The notes under the pieces: model-generated
Databases searched by the model: none
Seen by the model: the letters and a program-made list of their open reading frames with translations, nothing else
What the model was told of the DNA's origin: nothing
Source of the DNA: Sabellastarte sp. h YS-2021
Lineage: Eukaryota; Annelida; Polychaeta; Sabellida; Sabellidae
DNA: 64,000 nucleotides
Assembly: GCA_964017235.1 (NCBI GenBank)
Contig: OZ024938.1
Span: 9,353,454-9,417,453, forward strand
Direction of reading: 5' to 3'
Shown: piece by piece, positions 23,150 through 33,869 of the stretch
Layout: each line of letters starts with the position of its first letter
Numbering within the stretch: position 1 is the stretch's first letter
Translations under genes and position numbers: made by a program

Positions 23150-24020
23150 TTGAATACTAATATTTAATTTCTATATTGACCGCATTTTCTTTTTTCTATT
23201 TCTAAATTATTTGCACCATCTCAGATTTGTAATTTCTCGGTTGTTTCATATTTACCTCCAACATGATGCACCCATTTGTTTGATGTTGTTTGTCTCCATT
23301 CACGAAACAAGTAACTCCTTCAGGAAATAAACATAAAATAAACAATCCAAATTGCAGATGGTGTTTGTTTCAAGTTCAAACTATTAAACATCTAATTTTA
23401 GAGTGCCCATACATCAAAAATTTTTGGATTAAATTGCTTGAATTTTGGAAAGTTTGCAATAATGAATATAATATATAATATAGTATGAAAGATATTTTGT
23501 TTGGCTATAATACAGATGACATTACTATGCACAAACCTTTGAACACTCTAATTTTGCAAGCAAAAGCATACATTTACATACATACATACATTTACAACTG
23601 TCAATTTGCCGGAATTCTTTGTCCATTTGAAATATTACGTCTCAATATATATCTTAGCAACAAAAAACACATCGGAATACAAAATAGTACAGGAAATTAA
23701 AAAGTTTGTGAGTAAAGTATAAAGAAAATTGAATAATAAACACACCTATTGTTGTTCTCTGTGTTCTGTCCTGTCTTGTATGAGTGTATCTGTGTTTAGT
23801 ATATATATATATGTAAAAAAAAAAAAAAAGCTCTATTTCCCAGTTAAAAGTGTATTCTAAAGCTGAAAAAAAAGTGTAAATAAATTAACAATTAGTTGAC
23901 ATCATACTGTGTATGATAAACACTGTAAGGTTTCTGATGGAGGGGTTCGCTTCCCTCGCCCCTCCAGAAACTGTTGCACCTGTGTATAAAAAAGGGAAAA
24001 TAAAGAGTTTGAAAAAAAAA
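23150..24020 (+). pseudogene. 3' end of a Tx1/L1-like LINE with poly(A) tail
   Basis: A frame at 23270-23480 contains CRWCLFQVQTIKHLILECPY followed by IKNFW, the C-terminal CCHC-type zinc-binding region of L1/Tx1-group reverse transcriptases. The next frame (ILFGYNTDD, then LNTLILQAKAYIY) matches the extreme C-terminus of the same group. Stops at 23479 and within 23580-23700 break the frame. The 3' UTR ends with gggaaaataaagagtttg and an A9 tail at about 24012-24021. The 5' part of the element is missing, as is usual for 5'-truncated LINE copies. Confidence 0.8.
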
Positions 24021-24021
24021 A

Positions 24022-24250
24022 CTCCTTTCAGGAAACACCTCAAAACTCACCTGTTTAACTCCAGTTTCCCCACCTAGTCTCCTTCTATTTGGTCACACCC
24101 ATTAACTCTGGACTACGGACCTTGATCGCCACTCGACTATCCTTATGACTAATGTATTTATTACTGTATAGCGCACTGAGTTCCCCTTTGTGGGAAAGAT
24201 ATTGCACCTGCAAAGCAGTAGATTAGATTACATTAGATTAGATAAAATGC
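24022..24250 (+). mobile_element. 3' end of a Jockey-like LINE with (ATTAG)n tail
   Basis: Directly after the Tx1-like poly(A), the text reads ctcctttcaggaaacacctc, encoding FRKHLKTHLF, a motif close to the C-terminus of many Jockey/CR1-group ORF2 proteins. The 3' UTR (gtatagcgcactgagttccc) ends in tagattagattacattagat, the pentamer-type tail seen at 30115 and 41680. The copy is heavily 5'-truncated. Confidence 0.7.
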
Positions 24251-25076
24251 GGATTCTATTCTGGATATAAAAATATCCCAAATTTTCAAATAGTAAACTG
24301 TGAGACAGAATATTTAAAAAATACTGTGAGACAAATCCGCAGGTCATAAGTCAGATAGATGGAAACCGGCACTTATCCATCAGCAAGCGCCTGTTTTCTC
24401 ATTTTGTTTATATCCAGCCAACTAATAAGGGTGACACATTCTTTATGGTATACCATCATGACAATAAGCCATAAAACCTGCATTGGAACAGAAGTAATCC
24501 CCCAGGGTTAATCTAATTTCCCTGTCCACACCAAAGTGCTGCGATTAGCTTTTTATGACAAACTTACCGGAATGTCTTGTTCCTAAATCTAACTCGGTCT
24601 GCACTTTTGTGATTTTTGTTGCTTGATTATTGCTCCAACGTGGTAATTTGAAATAACTAGAACATAAAATCCTTATTTGCACTTGTTATATATAAATTTG
24701 GGAGGATTTCCTTTTGAGTAAAATAGCCGTCCAACCTTTTCAAATACTTTTTTTAAAGCCATGCAATTTGCGCATGAAATTGGGGCCCCAATTTGCCACA
24801 AAACCAATCAATCTTGGGCTTATAAGTTACAATGGTATGTTTATGTAAGGGCAGTCCTGATTGGTAAGAACTAAGAATTTAGAATTTTATATTAATTTTC
24901 TAATTTATGCCATTTTAAGTGTCAAATTACTACACCATACAGAATATATTTTAGAAGCTTGTCTCTTTTAGTATAAAATGACATTGTTGTTTGTTTTTCT
25001 TTTATTTTAAAATGGAAAGTAACATATCCTGCGCAGTGATTAGTAGGTGAGTTACTAGCCTAGGAATGTAGACAAT
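24251..25076. other. intergenic, no clear feature
   Basis: AT-rich text with no recognised repeat edges, protein motifs or RNA genes. Confidence 0.3.
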
Positions 25077-25592
25077 TGCCGTGTTCCATTGGTACTTATT
25101 TCTCTAAACCACGCCCACCTGCGCAGTAGCTACCATAATCTTTGCAACAAGTATCACTGGAATGAAATAAATAAGTACTGGGTATATAAAATGGCGCCAA
25201 ATGAACCTATTGGTAGTTCTGTTCTTCCGGTGTAAACAAATGCACATGGTTGGTGAAGATAGGTGAATTTTTGTCTCCATCTACATAACTAAAATGATTA
25301 TCTCTGAAAATACTCTATGGATTTCTGCCAAATAAAAAGCACTGGAAAATGTAATAAATTTCCTTTGAAGTGGTAAAAATATTTTTTATTTTTGTAAATT
25401 TTCATTTACGCTCATTTTTGTGGTGTTTGTAACATGAAAATGTAAATACTTCTCATACAAATTTGGCGAGATATAACAATTAGTTCAATACTTATTTTAC
25501 TCATGGCAAGGTACCACCGGAACACAAAACAATAAGTATTGCAAGGTTTTGATAAGATAAATAAGTATTTTATCGACCACCGGAACGGGCCT
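25077..25592. mobile_element. MITE-like element with GTTCCNNTGGT ends
   Basis: The left end reads GCCGTGTTCCATTGGTACTT and the right end in reverse GCCCGTTCCGGTGGTCGATA; both are followed by words of the type aatacttattt. Further in, aataagtac/tacttattt words recur. Length is about 515 bases. There is no coding capacity, although tatataaaatggcgcc near 25179 looks like a TATA box. The superfamily is unknown. Confidence 0.6.
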
Positions 25593-26182
25593 AATGTGTG
25601 TTTAAAGCCAGGTATAGGCAGATGCATGGGGGATCAAATCAACACTTAAAATGGCAGTTAGCTGGCACGGGTCCTATTCCCAGTGACAGGCTAAAGAACC
25701 TCAGGGATGTGGATAAATGGTCATTCCTGAGACTGTTTCAGTTGGGCGATGTAATTCACAAGAGATTGAGATTCTAATTCTACTAGTAGTAGTGCTTGAT
25801 CTTTATGTTAAAGACATACTCTAGGAGCATTATACAGAAAAGCAGAGATCCGTAAACATTTAACAGGAAACATTGCAGGGATCAGCCTTTCTGACAAAGA
25901 GCGGGTGGGTACTATTTGGTTTTGTATTTCTATTGAACGAGGTAACACAAGAACCTGCAGCTCAGAACCTTGACAAACATAAAAAAACAATCTTCTAGTG
26001 ATCATTATGGCCAGTACTTATTTATGTTTCCTGTTGTATGAAAAGACTTAGAGTACTACTACTCCCCTGCACATTTACCTCCCCAACTGCTATGTATAAA
26101 GTACCTTGTCCAAGGGTACAGTCTCCATTGGCGGGCTAACGATGGAACCCAAAACCTTCTGCTCTGACCACAAGGCCAAAGG
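25593..26182. other. intergenic, no clear feature
   Basis: Short frames only. A short text near 26090-26160 (accttgtccaagggtac) may be another old SINE head, but it is too decayed to assign. Confidence 0.25.
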
Positions 26183-26322
26183 TCAAAGTTGGGATTTTAC
26201 GTCCAGTTCAACAGTCAGGGTCATATTGGGACAGGTTCTCAGCATTGTCACTTATGGGAGTCGAAGCCGCACAGAGGCTTAGACGTCAAACCCGCTAATC
26301 TGCTTGGTCACTGAGGACCCTC
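26183..26322 (-). repeat. tRNA-derived SINE, family B copy 4, best preserved 3' end
   Basis: On the minus strand the head begins agggtcctcagtgaccaagc, with a box-B-like gcttcgactccca. The 3' part reads caatatgaccctgactgttg, then aactggacgtaaaatcccaa. That 3' domain is nearly the same as in family A (gatatgacctgtacagtgtt, then gaaagcgacgtaaaacccca), although the heads differ. It lacks the (AAAT)n tail. Confidence 0.7.
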
Positions 26323-26980
26323 ACATGACAACAGAAACCCCCCTCAAGATAAAGGTGCCTTAATGATATTGAATATTCTATTATCTCCTGTTTAAAGCCA
26401 GTAAACTGAGTCAACATGTCTTCCCTAATGGATGTTGTAATGTTTATTTTCCCTTTTGGATAGATGGATGCAACAGTTTCTGTAAGGACGATCGAACAAA
26501 ACGACAACAGTCAGAGACCTCACAATGTTTATCATATAAAGTATAATGGAAACCAAATGTTAATTATTTTAACACACATGCAAAAATGCTAAACACAATC
26601 ACACATAGACAGGGCCAAACAATAGGTGTGCTTAACATTCCATTTTACGTAAACAAAAATTTACTTCAATTTCCTGTACTATTTTATAGTCAGATGAGCC
26701 TTTGGTTGCTGAGATAAATATTGAAACACAATAGCTTGAAAGGATTAAGCCAAGCTGCTTTAGCATAAGAAATCACCACATTTTGCTTCGCTCAACCAGA
26801 TCAAATGAAACTGGCAGATATTTCTTTGTTGTTAGGCTGTGTCCATTGACTGTAATAAGCTGCCCCAAATCATCAGGACACAGTATGTGGATTCAAATCC
26901 TTTCTCTTTAGACAAACCTACAGCCCGCCCAGTTTAGTGCTTTATATATCCTTATGTTATTCTTTATAACATCAAAAACA

Positions 26981-27678
26981 AACAAGTGCGCTCGGAGAAC
27001 GCAGACCTCCGCTTACAAACTTATAAGTTAATGGAAAAATCGGGATTATTTTTTTTCTATCTAGGTGATCCAGATTATTCTCAAATTTTTATGGGAACTA
27101 AGTTTTCTACGAAGGCCCATCTTCCAATTTGTATGCATTTCCAAACCAGTAGCATCTACGCAATCCTTCAAAGCAAAGAGACAGACAATTAAACATACCT
27201 CCTTGGTGGAGATAAAAATACCAAGAAAAAAAACTAACAATATAATAGAAAATTGTCTTTACTCAAGTTATTAGTGTATAAAGATCATAGTTCATACACT
27301 TCATATACTTCATTGGCTGTAAGAATAAAAAATTCTGAAATTATTATTATTCTATGTTAAAATGGGGTTTTCAAATATCTCGAGTTTACCTCCTGAATAT
27401 CTCAACAATGTAGTCTGAAGCATAAATATTTATAATATGGTTTATTTTCGGCAACACTTGTTGACTGGAGGCTCGGAGCTAGGATTGGCCATTTGATTGG
27501 TCAGGGAATCTTGATTGATCTTTGGTTACCTTGAATTTAACTACCACTAATGCCACCCAATGATGAGATAGTCAGACCATGTGACCGCCACAAAAAGCAA
27601 TTGTATCAATGCACTAATAAACAATATTTCAGGTGTTGGGACTTGGCGGAGGTATGCGCTCCCCCAAATGCTCTTGTT
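26981..27678. mobile_element. element with AACAAG... inverted termini (accttggcggaggt family)
   Basis: The left end is AACAAGTGCGCTCGGAGAAC followed by gcagacctccgc. The right end in reverse is AACAAGAGCATTTGGGGGAG followed by cgcatacctccgcc. The two ends match over about 35 bases and define an element of about 700 bases. No transposase is encoded. Pieces of the same ends occur at 47611, 33107-33137 and 31060-31095. Confidence 0.65.
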
Positions 27679-28235
27679 ATGCCTCAGATCTGGTTACATA
27701 ATGGAGATTAAGTGCTAGATTAAATTAGATCTGTGAAACTGGGTTTAATCTAACCTCACATAACCTTTCAGCCACAAAGGGAAGTTTGACATGTGTTTTA
27801 GACTGTGATCCTTTTTTTCGACTTCTAGCTTCAAGAGTAAATTGAAAGCACACAAAGCCCAGGAAGAAAGATCTGCCTGGCATAAAAACACAGAAATCCA
27901 CCTGCTTTTATTGAACTATTCAATGAGAAAGTGTCATTAGACAGGACTGGCAATGGATGGAATGAAGGGACAGGTAGTAATTCTTCTAGTAATGGATAAA
28001 ACCCACAGGGTTTTATGGTAATGAAGCCTTTCACTTGTGAATAGGGGACAAAAATAGCAATAAAATGGGCATGTGCTGTGCCATTGTTACATGTCTACAT
28101 TGCCAGTCAGGAATCAAGATTATATTCTTGTGTATTGATTTTAATATCACAAGTCAACAGTGACTTTCATATGTTTCCTTTTATCTAGTCAGTGTTTTAT
28201 GTCATGCCTTTTCCCTTTATATCAGTTATATTGTG
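27679..28235. other. intergenic, no clear feature
   Basis: No recognisable protein, RNA or repeat edge. The minus-strand frame of 67 codons at 28034-27831 has no known match. Confidence 0.3.
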
Positions 28236-28412
28236 ACCAGTAGTTGGATTGATGGAGCAAACTAGTGCATACAGTTGGTCAAGGTTCTGTACAGTAAACT
28301 GCTGACCAATGGCAAACAACTACCAGCTTTCCCACTTGAGGTCAGGCCGGGATTCGAACTCACGTCTCAGAGATGGGAGGTGAGTGTGCTACCACTGCAC
28401 CAGTGTAACCCC
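28236..28412 (-). repeat. tRNA-derived SINE, family A, 3'-truncated
   Basis: In reverse the copy has the head (ggttacactggtgcagtggt), box-B-like gagttcgaatccc, ggcctgacctcaagtgggaa, and the central gttgtttgccattggtcagc; the gtactggtttcctctgccc part and the tail are mostly lost. The head reads tggtgcagtgg rather than tggcagagtgg, a variant also seen at 59697. Confidence 0.7.
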
Positions 28413-29154
28413 TTGTGTTCTCCTTCTTACTTCTAACATTATATTTATTCTGTGTGTGATGCAAATGCAATTGAAGTTTATTTTAGTAAAAGGGATTCAA
28501 ACCCATAACAAAAGGAATGTGGATGCGAAAGTGAAGCCGACAATACAACTGTTACCCTAAATACTAAACCAAATAATCTGAATTGAAATAACAAAAATAA
28601 AGACATTTTCACTGAAAGCTAACATGTTGCCATGACAGTGAGAGGACTATGCCTAGGGCAAAATGCTAATGAAATAGTATTATGTTGTTGGAATCCTTTG
28701 AATATTTAGCCACAGTTTCCACGATAGCAACAACAGACAGAAGATACTCAACCGACATCACTTGTGCCATATATTAAAAGCCATTCTTTTATTTTACACA
28801 AGAAAAAAGCTAAATATTCTTTCACTTGTGTTGATTGTTTTATTAATTCAAGTTTAAACATTTATTTTGTTATTTGACAACTAATTCTTGAAAATTCTTG
28901 TACCTGAGTCCTTCATTAGAAGAGAGAAATATAAATAGATGGTAGATTTCAGTGATTGTGGTCATACAAATTGACCCAATTTTTTTCTGAAATGGAACGG
29001 TGGTGCTTGCCCAGTGGTGAAACAAAAAACACAAGATTGAGTCTTTCATTGGGTTTGGGCAATACAATTTTAAATTTCTAACCTTTGAATTTAAAAACTT
29101 CTTTTAACTAACTGTGTACTAACATGCAAGTAAAATTTTCCCAATGTATTTTGA
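28413..29154. other. intergenic, no clear feature
   Basis: AT-rich; the minus-strand frame of 65 codons at 29067-28870 is unrecognised. No repeats stand out. Confidence 0.3.
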
Positions 29155-30130
29155 TCTATGGAATCCTCTAGAAATCCGTGTTAGGTCCTCTGCTGTTCTC
29201 ACTTGATATAACTCCACTAAGTAAATTCATTGGCTTCCATCCAGATATAAAATTCCACTTTTATGCAGATGACACCCAGATGTTTCTTTATCTGATAAGA
29301 ATGTTACTGCTGCTCTTGCTATGTCTAATGTCTGCCTGCAAGATGTACCACGATGGGTGGCTCTAGTAAATTGAAACTCAACAGTGATTTAACTGAATTT
29401 ATTGTTTTGGGCTTTAAGGCTTAACTTAGAAACTCTCCTTTTATTTCCCTGTCACCATCCTCAGAATTTTTCTTTGCCCTACCAACATTGTCAGAAACCT
29501 AGGTCTGTGGTTCGATGCAGACTTCACTTTCACATTAAGAAGACTTGTAAACCCTGCTTTCTCAAAATGTGTGACCTTCATCGAATAACAGTATCTTACT
29601 AATGAAGTGGCCGTCCTTGCTGCAAATGCCTTGGTTAGAAGTCGTCTGGACTATTGTAATTCTCTGTTTCGAGGTTTGTCATGTTTTAATCAGCACCAGC
29701 TGTAGTGTACTCCACTGGCTGTCCTGGCTAATTACCAAGCCATGTTCAAGACCAAAACATTGGCCTAAAGCATTCTTCACAGAGGTTTTCCAAGTTATTT
29801 TTGAACCATCCTTGTCTCCGAGCAGCTGCTCCTACAGCACCAGGCATAGTCACCCCGACGGTCAATACTTTACACTTCCTGGAATGAACTTCCAGACACT
29901 ATATGCAGTGCAACATCTATTACATCCTTCAGAAAAAAGTTCAAAAGTTACCTGTTTGCAAAAGCCTTTTCACCATAGCCTTTCCGTCACCTCTGCATCT
30001 TCTTTTGCTATGGCCTAGCTATGAAATTTGGACTCACAATCACTCACCTAGTTTATGTTTAGCTGTGCCTTAGAGTTTGTCAATTGATAGAGATTAAGTG
30101 CTGTAAAAGTTCACATTAGATTAGATTCTT
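29155..30130 (+). pseudogene. Jockey-like LINE reverse transcriptase, 3' half, with tail
   Basis: The first frame begins with SVLGPLLFSLDITPLSKFI, then FHFYADDTQMF, giving the catalytic YADD of the reverse transcriptase. After frameshifts near 29290 and 29400 other frames continue with DADFTF-like, CKPCFLKMCDLHRI, and the SRLDYCNSLFRGLS block (about 29640-29680). A C-terminal SFRKKFKSYLF lies near 29925-29960. A 3' UTR with tagagattaagtgctgtaaa leads to attagattaga at about 30113. At least three frameshifts and several stops show it is inactive. It is the best preserved of this LINE family in the window. Confidence 0.85.
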
Positions 30131-30852
30131 GTGTCACCTAACTATTTTAGTTGTTGGGTTTGATTATGGGTGAAATTTATGCTTTTGGTTCAAACCTTAA
30201 TGTATCAGCTGCACAGTGCACACTACAAAACATACCTTTTAAATCAGTTTGAATCTTAATTATCTACTTTTATTTTATATCTTTGGTTTGAATCTTCATT
30301 CATATAGACAACAGGCTCTCTGTCAGATGCGTGATTATGTCACTTTTGATCTGGTAATCTGCTGACTGGTGTCTTCAGGCTTAATGTCAGTTTGTGGACA
30401 AAACTAATACTTCTCATTGCTTTCAGCAATGTTTTTTTACCTGACAGCCGATGATTTAGTTGTGCTAACTTACTTAATTTTTTCACGGAAATGGAATCGT
30501 AAGTCTACAAAAAGTAATATATTATGACAGACTAGGATTTACAGAGCTTAATTTTGTAGATATGGGCAAAAAATAATATTTCCCATAGATTTTAGTTGGG
30601 GGACTTCTTCGTGCATATAAAGCAAACTAGTGGTTTTGGCCATTTCTGTTGCGGTCAACCATGCTATTTTTTTAAGAAATGGAATGAATGGGCTTTCACA
30701 ATGTATATAAATGCAATTAAACAGTATTCGGCCTACCGGGTCTAAGCCTCATACATATGGATACAAACATTTATCTTTTTATTTGCGTATAATCAATACC
30801 CTAAATGTATATACAGAGATACCTGCTTTTTACCCATTTTGCCACACCGATA
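30131..30852. other. intergenic, no clear feature
   Basis: No gene or repeat edge recognised; only short frames. Confidence 0.3.
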
Positions 30853-31100
30853 ATTAACTTCTGCCAAGGAGGTATTAAATTCATGACTGCTTATTTTTCT
30901 GTTTGTCTGTTTGTTTGTCAGCAGTAATAGCAGTATATACTACCGGTCTAATCTCTATTTAAAACAATTAGAAGATAGCTCTTGATCAAACTTAGATCAC
31001 CACTTTGATACAAAAATATCAAAGATTCAGCTTTTCCTAGTTACTTATAGTTTTTTTTTTAAATACTTGCCTTGGTGGAACTATGTGCTATGTGGAACAG
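30853..31100 (-). repeat. copy of the 'cctccttggcggaggt' repeat, reversed
   Basis: The copy starts taacttctgccaaggaggta, has tttctgtttgtctgtttgtt, a gatcaaacttagatcacca core, and ends cttgccttggtggaactatg, matching the family order in reverse. It is non-coding. Confidence 0.55.
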
Positions 31101-31888
31101 GGCTATTTTAAAAAATGCAAGTGTACGTTTTAAAAGACTTCATAAGAAGATACTTTTCTTGAAAAAAGGGTCCTGACGAGGGAATATCTCATACTGACTT
31201 TTTTGGGAAATAAATCAAATAATTTTCCAGTTGTATATCCTGATCTTTTAACACATATATACCCTGACTCCTTAAAGAGAAGCACAAAGGTATTGTAACC
31301 ACCTTTATTTGTCAATTTTTTCTGCATATTTTGTCCAAGTGCAAAGATAGAAAGCTATACATTAGATGGGAGTGATATTTCCACACAAGTTTGCTTCTAA
31401 CAGTGGCTGAGTCCTCCTCAGAGCTGATCCTAATCCGGTTCCAGATCAAGACTCCAGAATTGTAAAGGGATTTTTTTATATTAAAGACTATTAAAATCTT
31501 ATTTCCACACAGGGTGAGGTTTACTTCATGCTTAGCCCTCAAAGATTATGTGAATGTGCTGGATCACTGGGTCACGGTTTGCGGGGTCCCAGACACCATT
31601 TCTTTTATTTTGTATTTTGTCCCAATACTTATTTTTAACCATTGGAGTCAGCATCCTACCATCTGATGGGAAGCATCAGAAAATATGTTTTATAAAATCA
31701 TCCAAGGGTTAGTCCATATTTTGGGGGGCAGCTATAGGTTTAACTGAAGGGATAATTAACTTAATCTGCTTCACTCTCTATCTACCTGTCTTCCTCGTGA
31801 TTTGATCAATCACCTAAGGCCAGGAAAAAATACTTATCACTCATCTCAGTTTTCAGCCATTTTTTCTGCTTCTTTCTGCAAACAGATT
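31101..31888. other. intergenic, no clear feature
   Basis: Two minus-strand frames (65 and 76 codons) overlap between 31130 and 31542; neither is recognised. A gagctgatcctaatccggttccagatc phrase near 31420 suggests another decayed copy of the repeat at 47611. Confidence 0.3.
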
Positions 31889-32012
31889 TTATTGACTCCG
31901 TCAAGGTGCTATTACTTTCACAGCCTCGTCTTTGTCTGTTTGTAACAAGTATTATGGAAATACTACTGATAGGGGTATAGGGGCACCAACTACAGCAATA
32001 GAGGAATTACTA

Positions 32013-32475
32013 TTACACAAATTGATTGATGCCAACAGGGCTAATGGTAGGAACCTCCCAAATGTTGTATAATTCTCTTGCTCTGCGCACCTCCTGAGTA
32101 TTTGGGGTAATATCAGAACCTAACCATTGTATCACACTGAATCTCATATTTGAATGAGAGTGATTATCTGAGTGAAAATGTTTAGAAACTGGTGTCTCTG
32201 CATTTTCCCCTGCTTTTGACACTTGCTATGTGTTCTTAAATCCTGTTTCTAAATGGTCTACCTGTTTCGCCTATGTATTGTTTCCCACATTCGGTACATT
32301 CAATCGGGTAAATGATGTTACTGATTTCACAAGTTAAATACACAGGTTTGGGTAAGTTCATGCACGTATACTCTCTACCAGTGTAGTGACTAGTGAAGTT
32401 CCTTATTTTGTTAAGTTTGGGGCAATAAGTACATTTCCCTAATCTGGTGCATAACTTTGGTTTGGTTGTGGTCAA
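32013..32475 (-). pseudogene. PLE endonuclease domain (GIY-YIG type), frameshifted
   Basis: The first frame (32475-32236) holds CTRLGKCTYCPKL, a Cys pair typical of the zinc-binding region before PLE endonucleases, then a YTGREY motif, the nuclease-like NIIYPIECTECGKQYIGETG (pattern Y-I ... YIGET) and FRNRI. A TAA follows at about 32233-32235, and a shift leads into the second frame (32222-32013) with TPVSKHFHSDNHSH and QWLGSDITPN, matching the second half of the domain. The role in the family is to nick target DNA for reverse transcription. One stop and one frameshift make this copy inactive. Confidence 0.85.
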
Positions 32476-32834
32476 AGGGGTGTGTGTAGGGGGATATGAT
32501 ATTTTATTGGATATGATATTTTATTTACATCTGAAAATCACATTTAGATTGGTAAGCCTAAACCATCTCTTAACCTCCTTAAGGCGCTAAGGAGGAAATG
32601 GGACTGAGTGAATTCAAGCAAAGGTTACTATGGCAACCACCTTTTAGTACATAATATTCCACAAAATGATAACTAGTTAAAATAAATTGCTTATAAGCAC
32701 ATCAAAGAATTAGTAATAAGCACCACCATTGACTTAAAAAAATCAACATTAGCACTGTGCAGCAACCACCAATTTATGGAGCCTGCCAGAGCCATAAATT
32801 GTATTTTAAGGGTTCAGATTTTTTATATCCCCCA

Positions 32835-32909
32835 TGCCTCTGATGAGACCATACTCTAACCCAAGAGGGTCGAAATATTTTTTATAAATTCAAAGCAATA
32901 TATCAGGCA
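32835..32909 (+). ncRNA. hammerhead ribozyme motif, type I, in the PLE insertion
   Basis: All core elements are in order. Stem I 5' strand TGCCT (32835-32839) is followed by CTGATGA (32840-32846). Stem II is GACC (32847-32850) with GGTC (32868-32871), extended by CTCT/AGAG. Then come GAA (32872-32874) and stem III ATAT (32875-32878) with ATAT (32900-32903). The cleavage triplet is ATC ending at 32904, and the stem I 3' strand AGGCA is 32905-32909. Cleavage would fall after C32904. Hammerheads are known in the terminal repeats of PLEs, which supports the call. Short stems I and III may limit activity in isolation; many PLE hammerheads work as dimers. Confidence 0.8.
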
Positions 32910-33137
32910 ATTGATTGACTTCTAAGCAACATAATTTTTAAGTTTTATGGAAATACTACTGGTTGGAACTTCATGAAAAAAAATGAAGATTGGTCTTGGT
33001 CCAACTTGGATCCCATTGAATTTTAAAAGTGACCTGGATCACAGTCTGGATGCAAAAAAAAAAAATAATCCGGATTTTCCCATTTATTTATTATTACGTA
33101 CTTTAGCAGAGTTATGAGTTCCCCAAGTGCTCTTGTT

Positions 33138-33869
33138 AGCAATTTTCTTGGACCAGTATATTTGACAAATTTTTCTTAGATAGGAAATTCAATTTTTAAA
33201 TGCAGAAAGACTAAAAGTTTATTTAAATCCTGGTTGGTGATTCTGCTTCACTATCTGTTGTGAATCAGAAAGGAGTTATAACGTGTAAGACAGTGTAATA
33301 TAACGACAAGTATTTTCTTTGGAATAGTGCAATTTTACAATATATTTTATATTACAATTATGTTTTTTGTAAAAAAGGTTTATGTAATGGTGCATGGCAT
33401 TAGAATTTTATAAATCTAACAAAGAGCTAAAAAACACAAAAATTGAATTTGTACACTAGTTGCTACGTAATTGAACATCATAATGGGTATGAAATTGGTT
33501 GTGAGCTCCTGGGTTGGCTCCCCTAGCCCTCCCAGGGAGCAGTAGTATCGTGCAAAAAAAGGTACATAAAGCATTGCCCCCAAAACACCAAAAAAAATCT
33601 AAATGGTTAGAGTCACTGTTAATGATTAAAATTCGTGGATAGTGTGGAAACATCCCTTAATGTTGGATTGAAAAACTGAAACACAACTCAGGGCGATACA
33701 AGTAATATCACTTACCACTCATGCAATAAGGGTTTGCACTGTTAATGGAATTGTTATTTTGTCTGAAACATGATATTGTTAAGTAAACACCTTCTCAAAC
33801 TATCCACAGCGAGCCATATTTGACCCATATAAGGAGTATACACAGTGGGATATATATATTTTTTATACA
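33138..33869. other. intergenic, no clear feature
   Basis: Only short frames; a minus-strand frame of 65 codons at 33653-33456 is unrecognised. Confidence 0.3.

Larger units (their letters stand above)
31969..32944 (-). mobile_element. truncated Penelope-like element (PLE) with 17-bp target duplication
   Basis: Insertion edges are set by TTATGGAAATACTACTG on both sides (31952-31968 and 32945-32961). The minus strand encodes the C-terminal endonuclease of a PLE (see 32013-32475), about 40 bases before the element's 3' edge. The reverse transcriptase region is absent, so the copy is 5'-truncated. The upstream part (32500-32944) is non-coding and carries, on the plus strand, a hammerhead motif. 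PLE copies often have a partial, inverted terminal repeat at the 5' side, which would explain a plus-strand ribozyme next to a minus-strand ORF. Confidence 0.8.
31889..33137 (-). repeat. 'cctccttggcggaggt' repeat interrupted by a Penelope-like element
   Basis: The left part (31889-31968) reads gactccgtcaaggtgctatt, then tttgtctgtttgtaacaag; the right part (32945-33137) continues with cttcatgaaaaaaaatgaag, gatcacagtctggatgc and the terminus ccaagtgctcttgtt. An uninterrupted relative at 45190-45225 (tatgcaaatattactgctca, then aatcttcatgg) shows the two halves were once joined. The 976 bases between them are the later insertion. Confidence 0.75.

Noticed and set aside
25179..25200. host promoter with TATA box
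   Set aside because: The TATA-like text is inside a MITE-like element with no open frame downstream.
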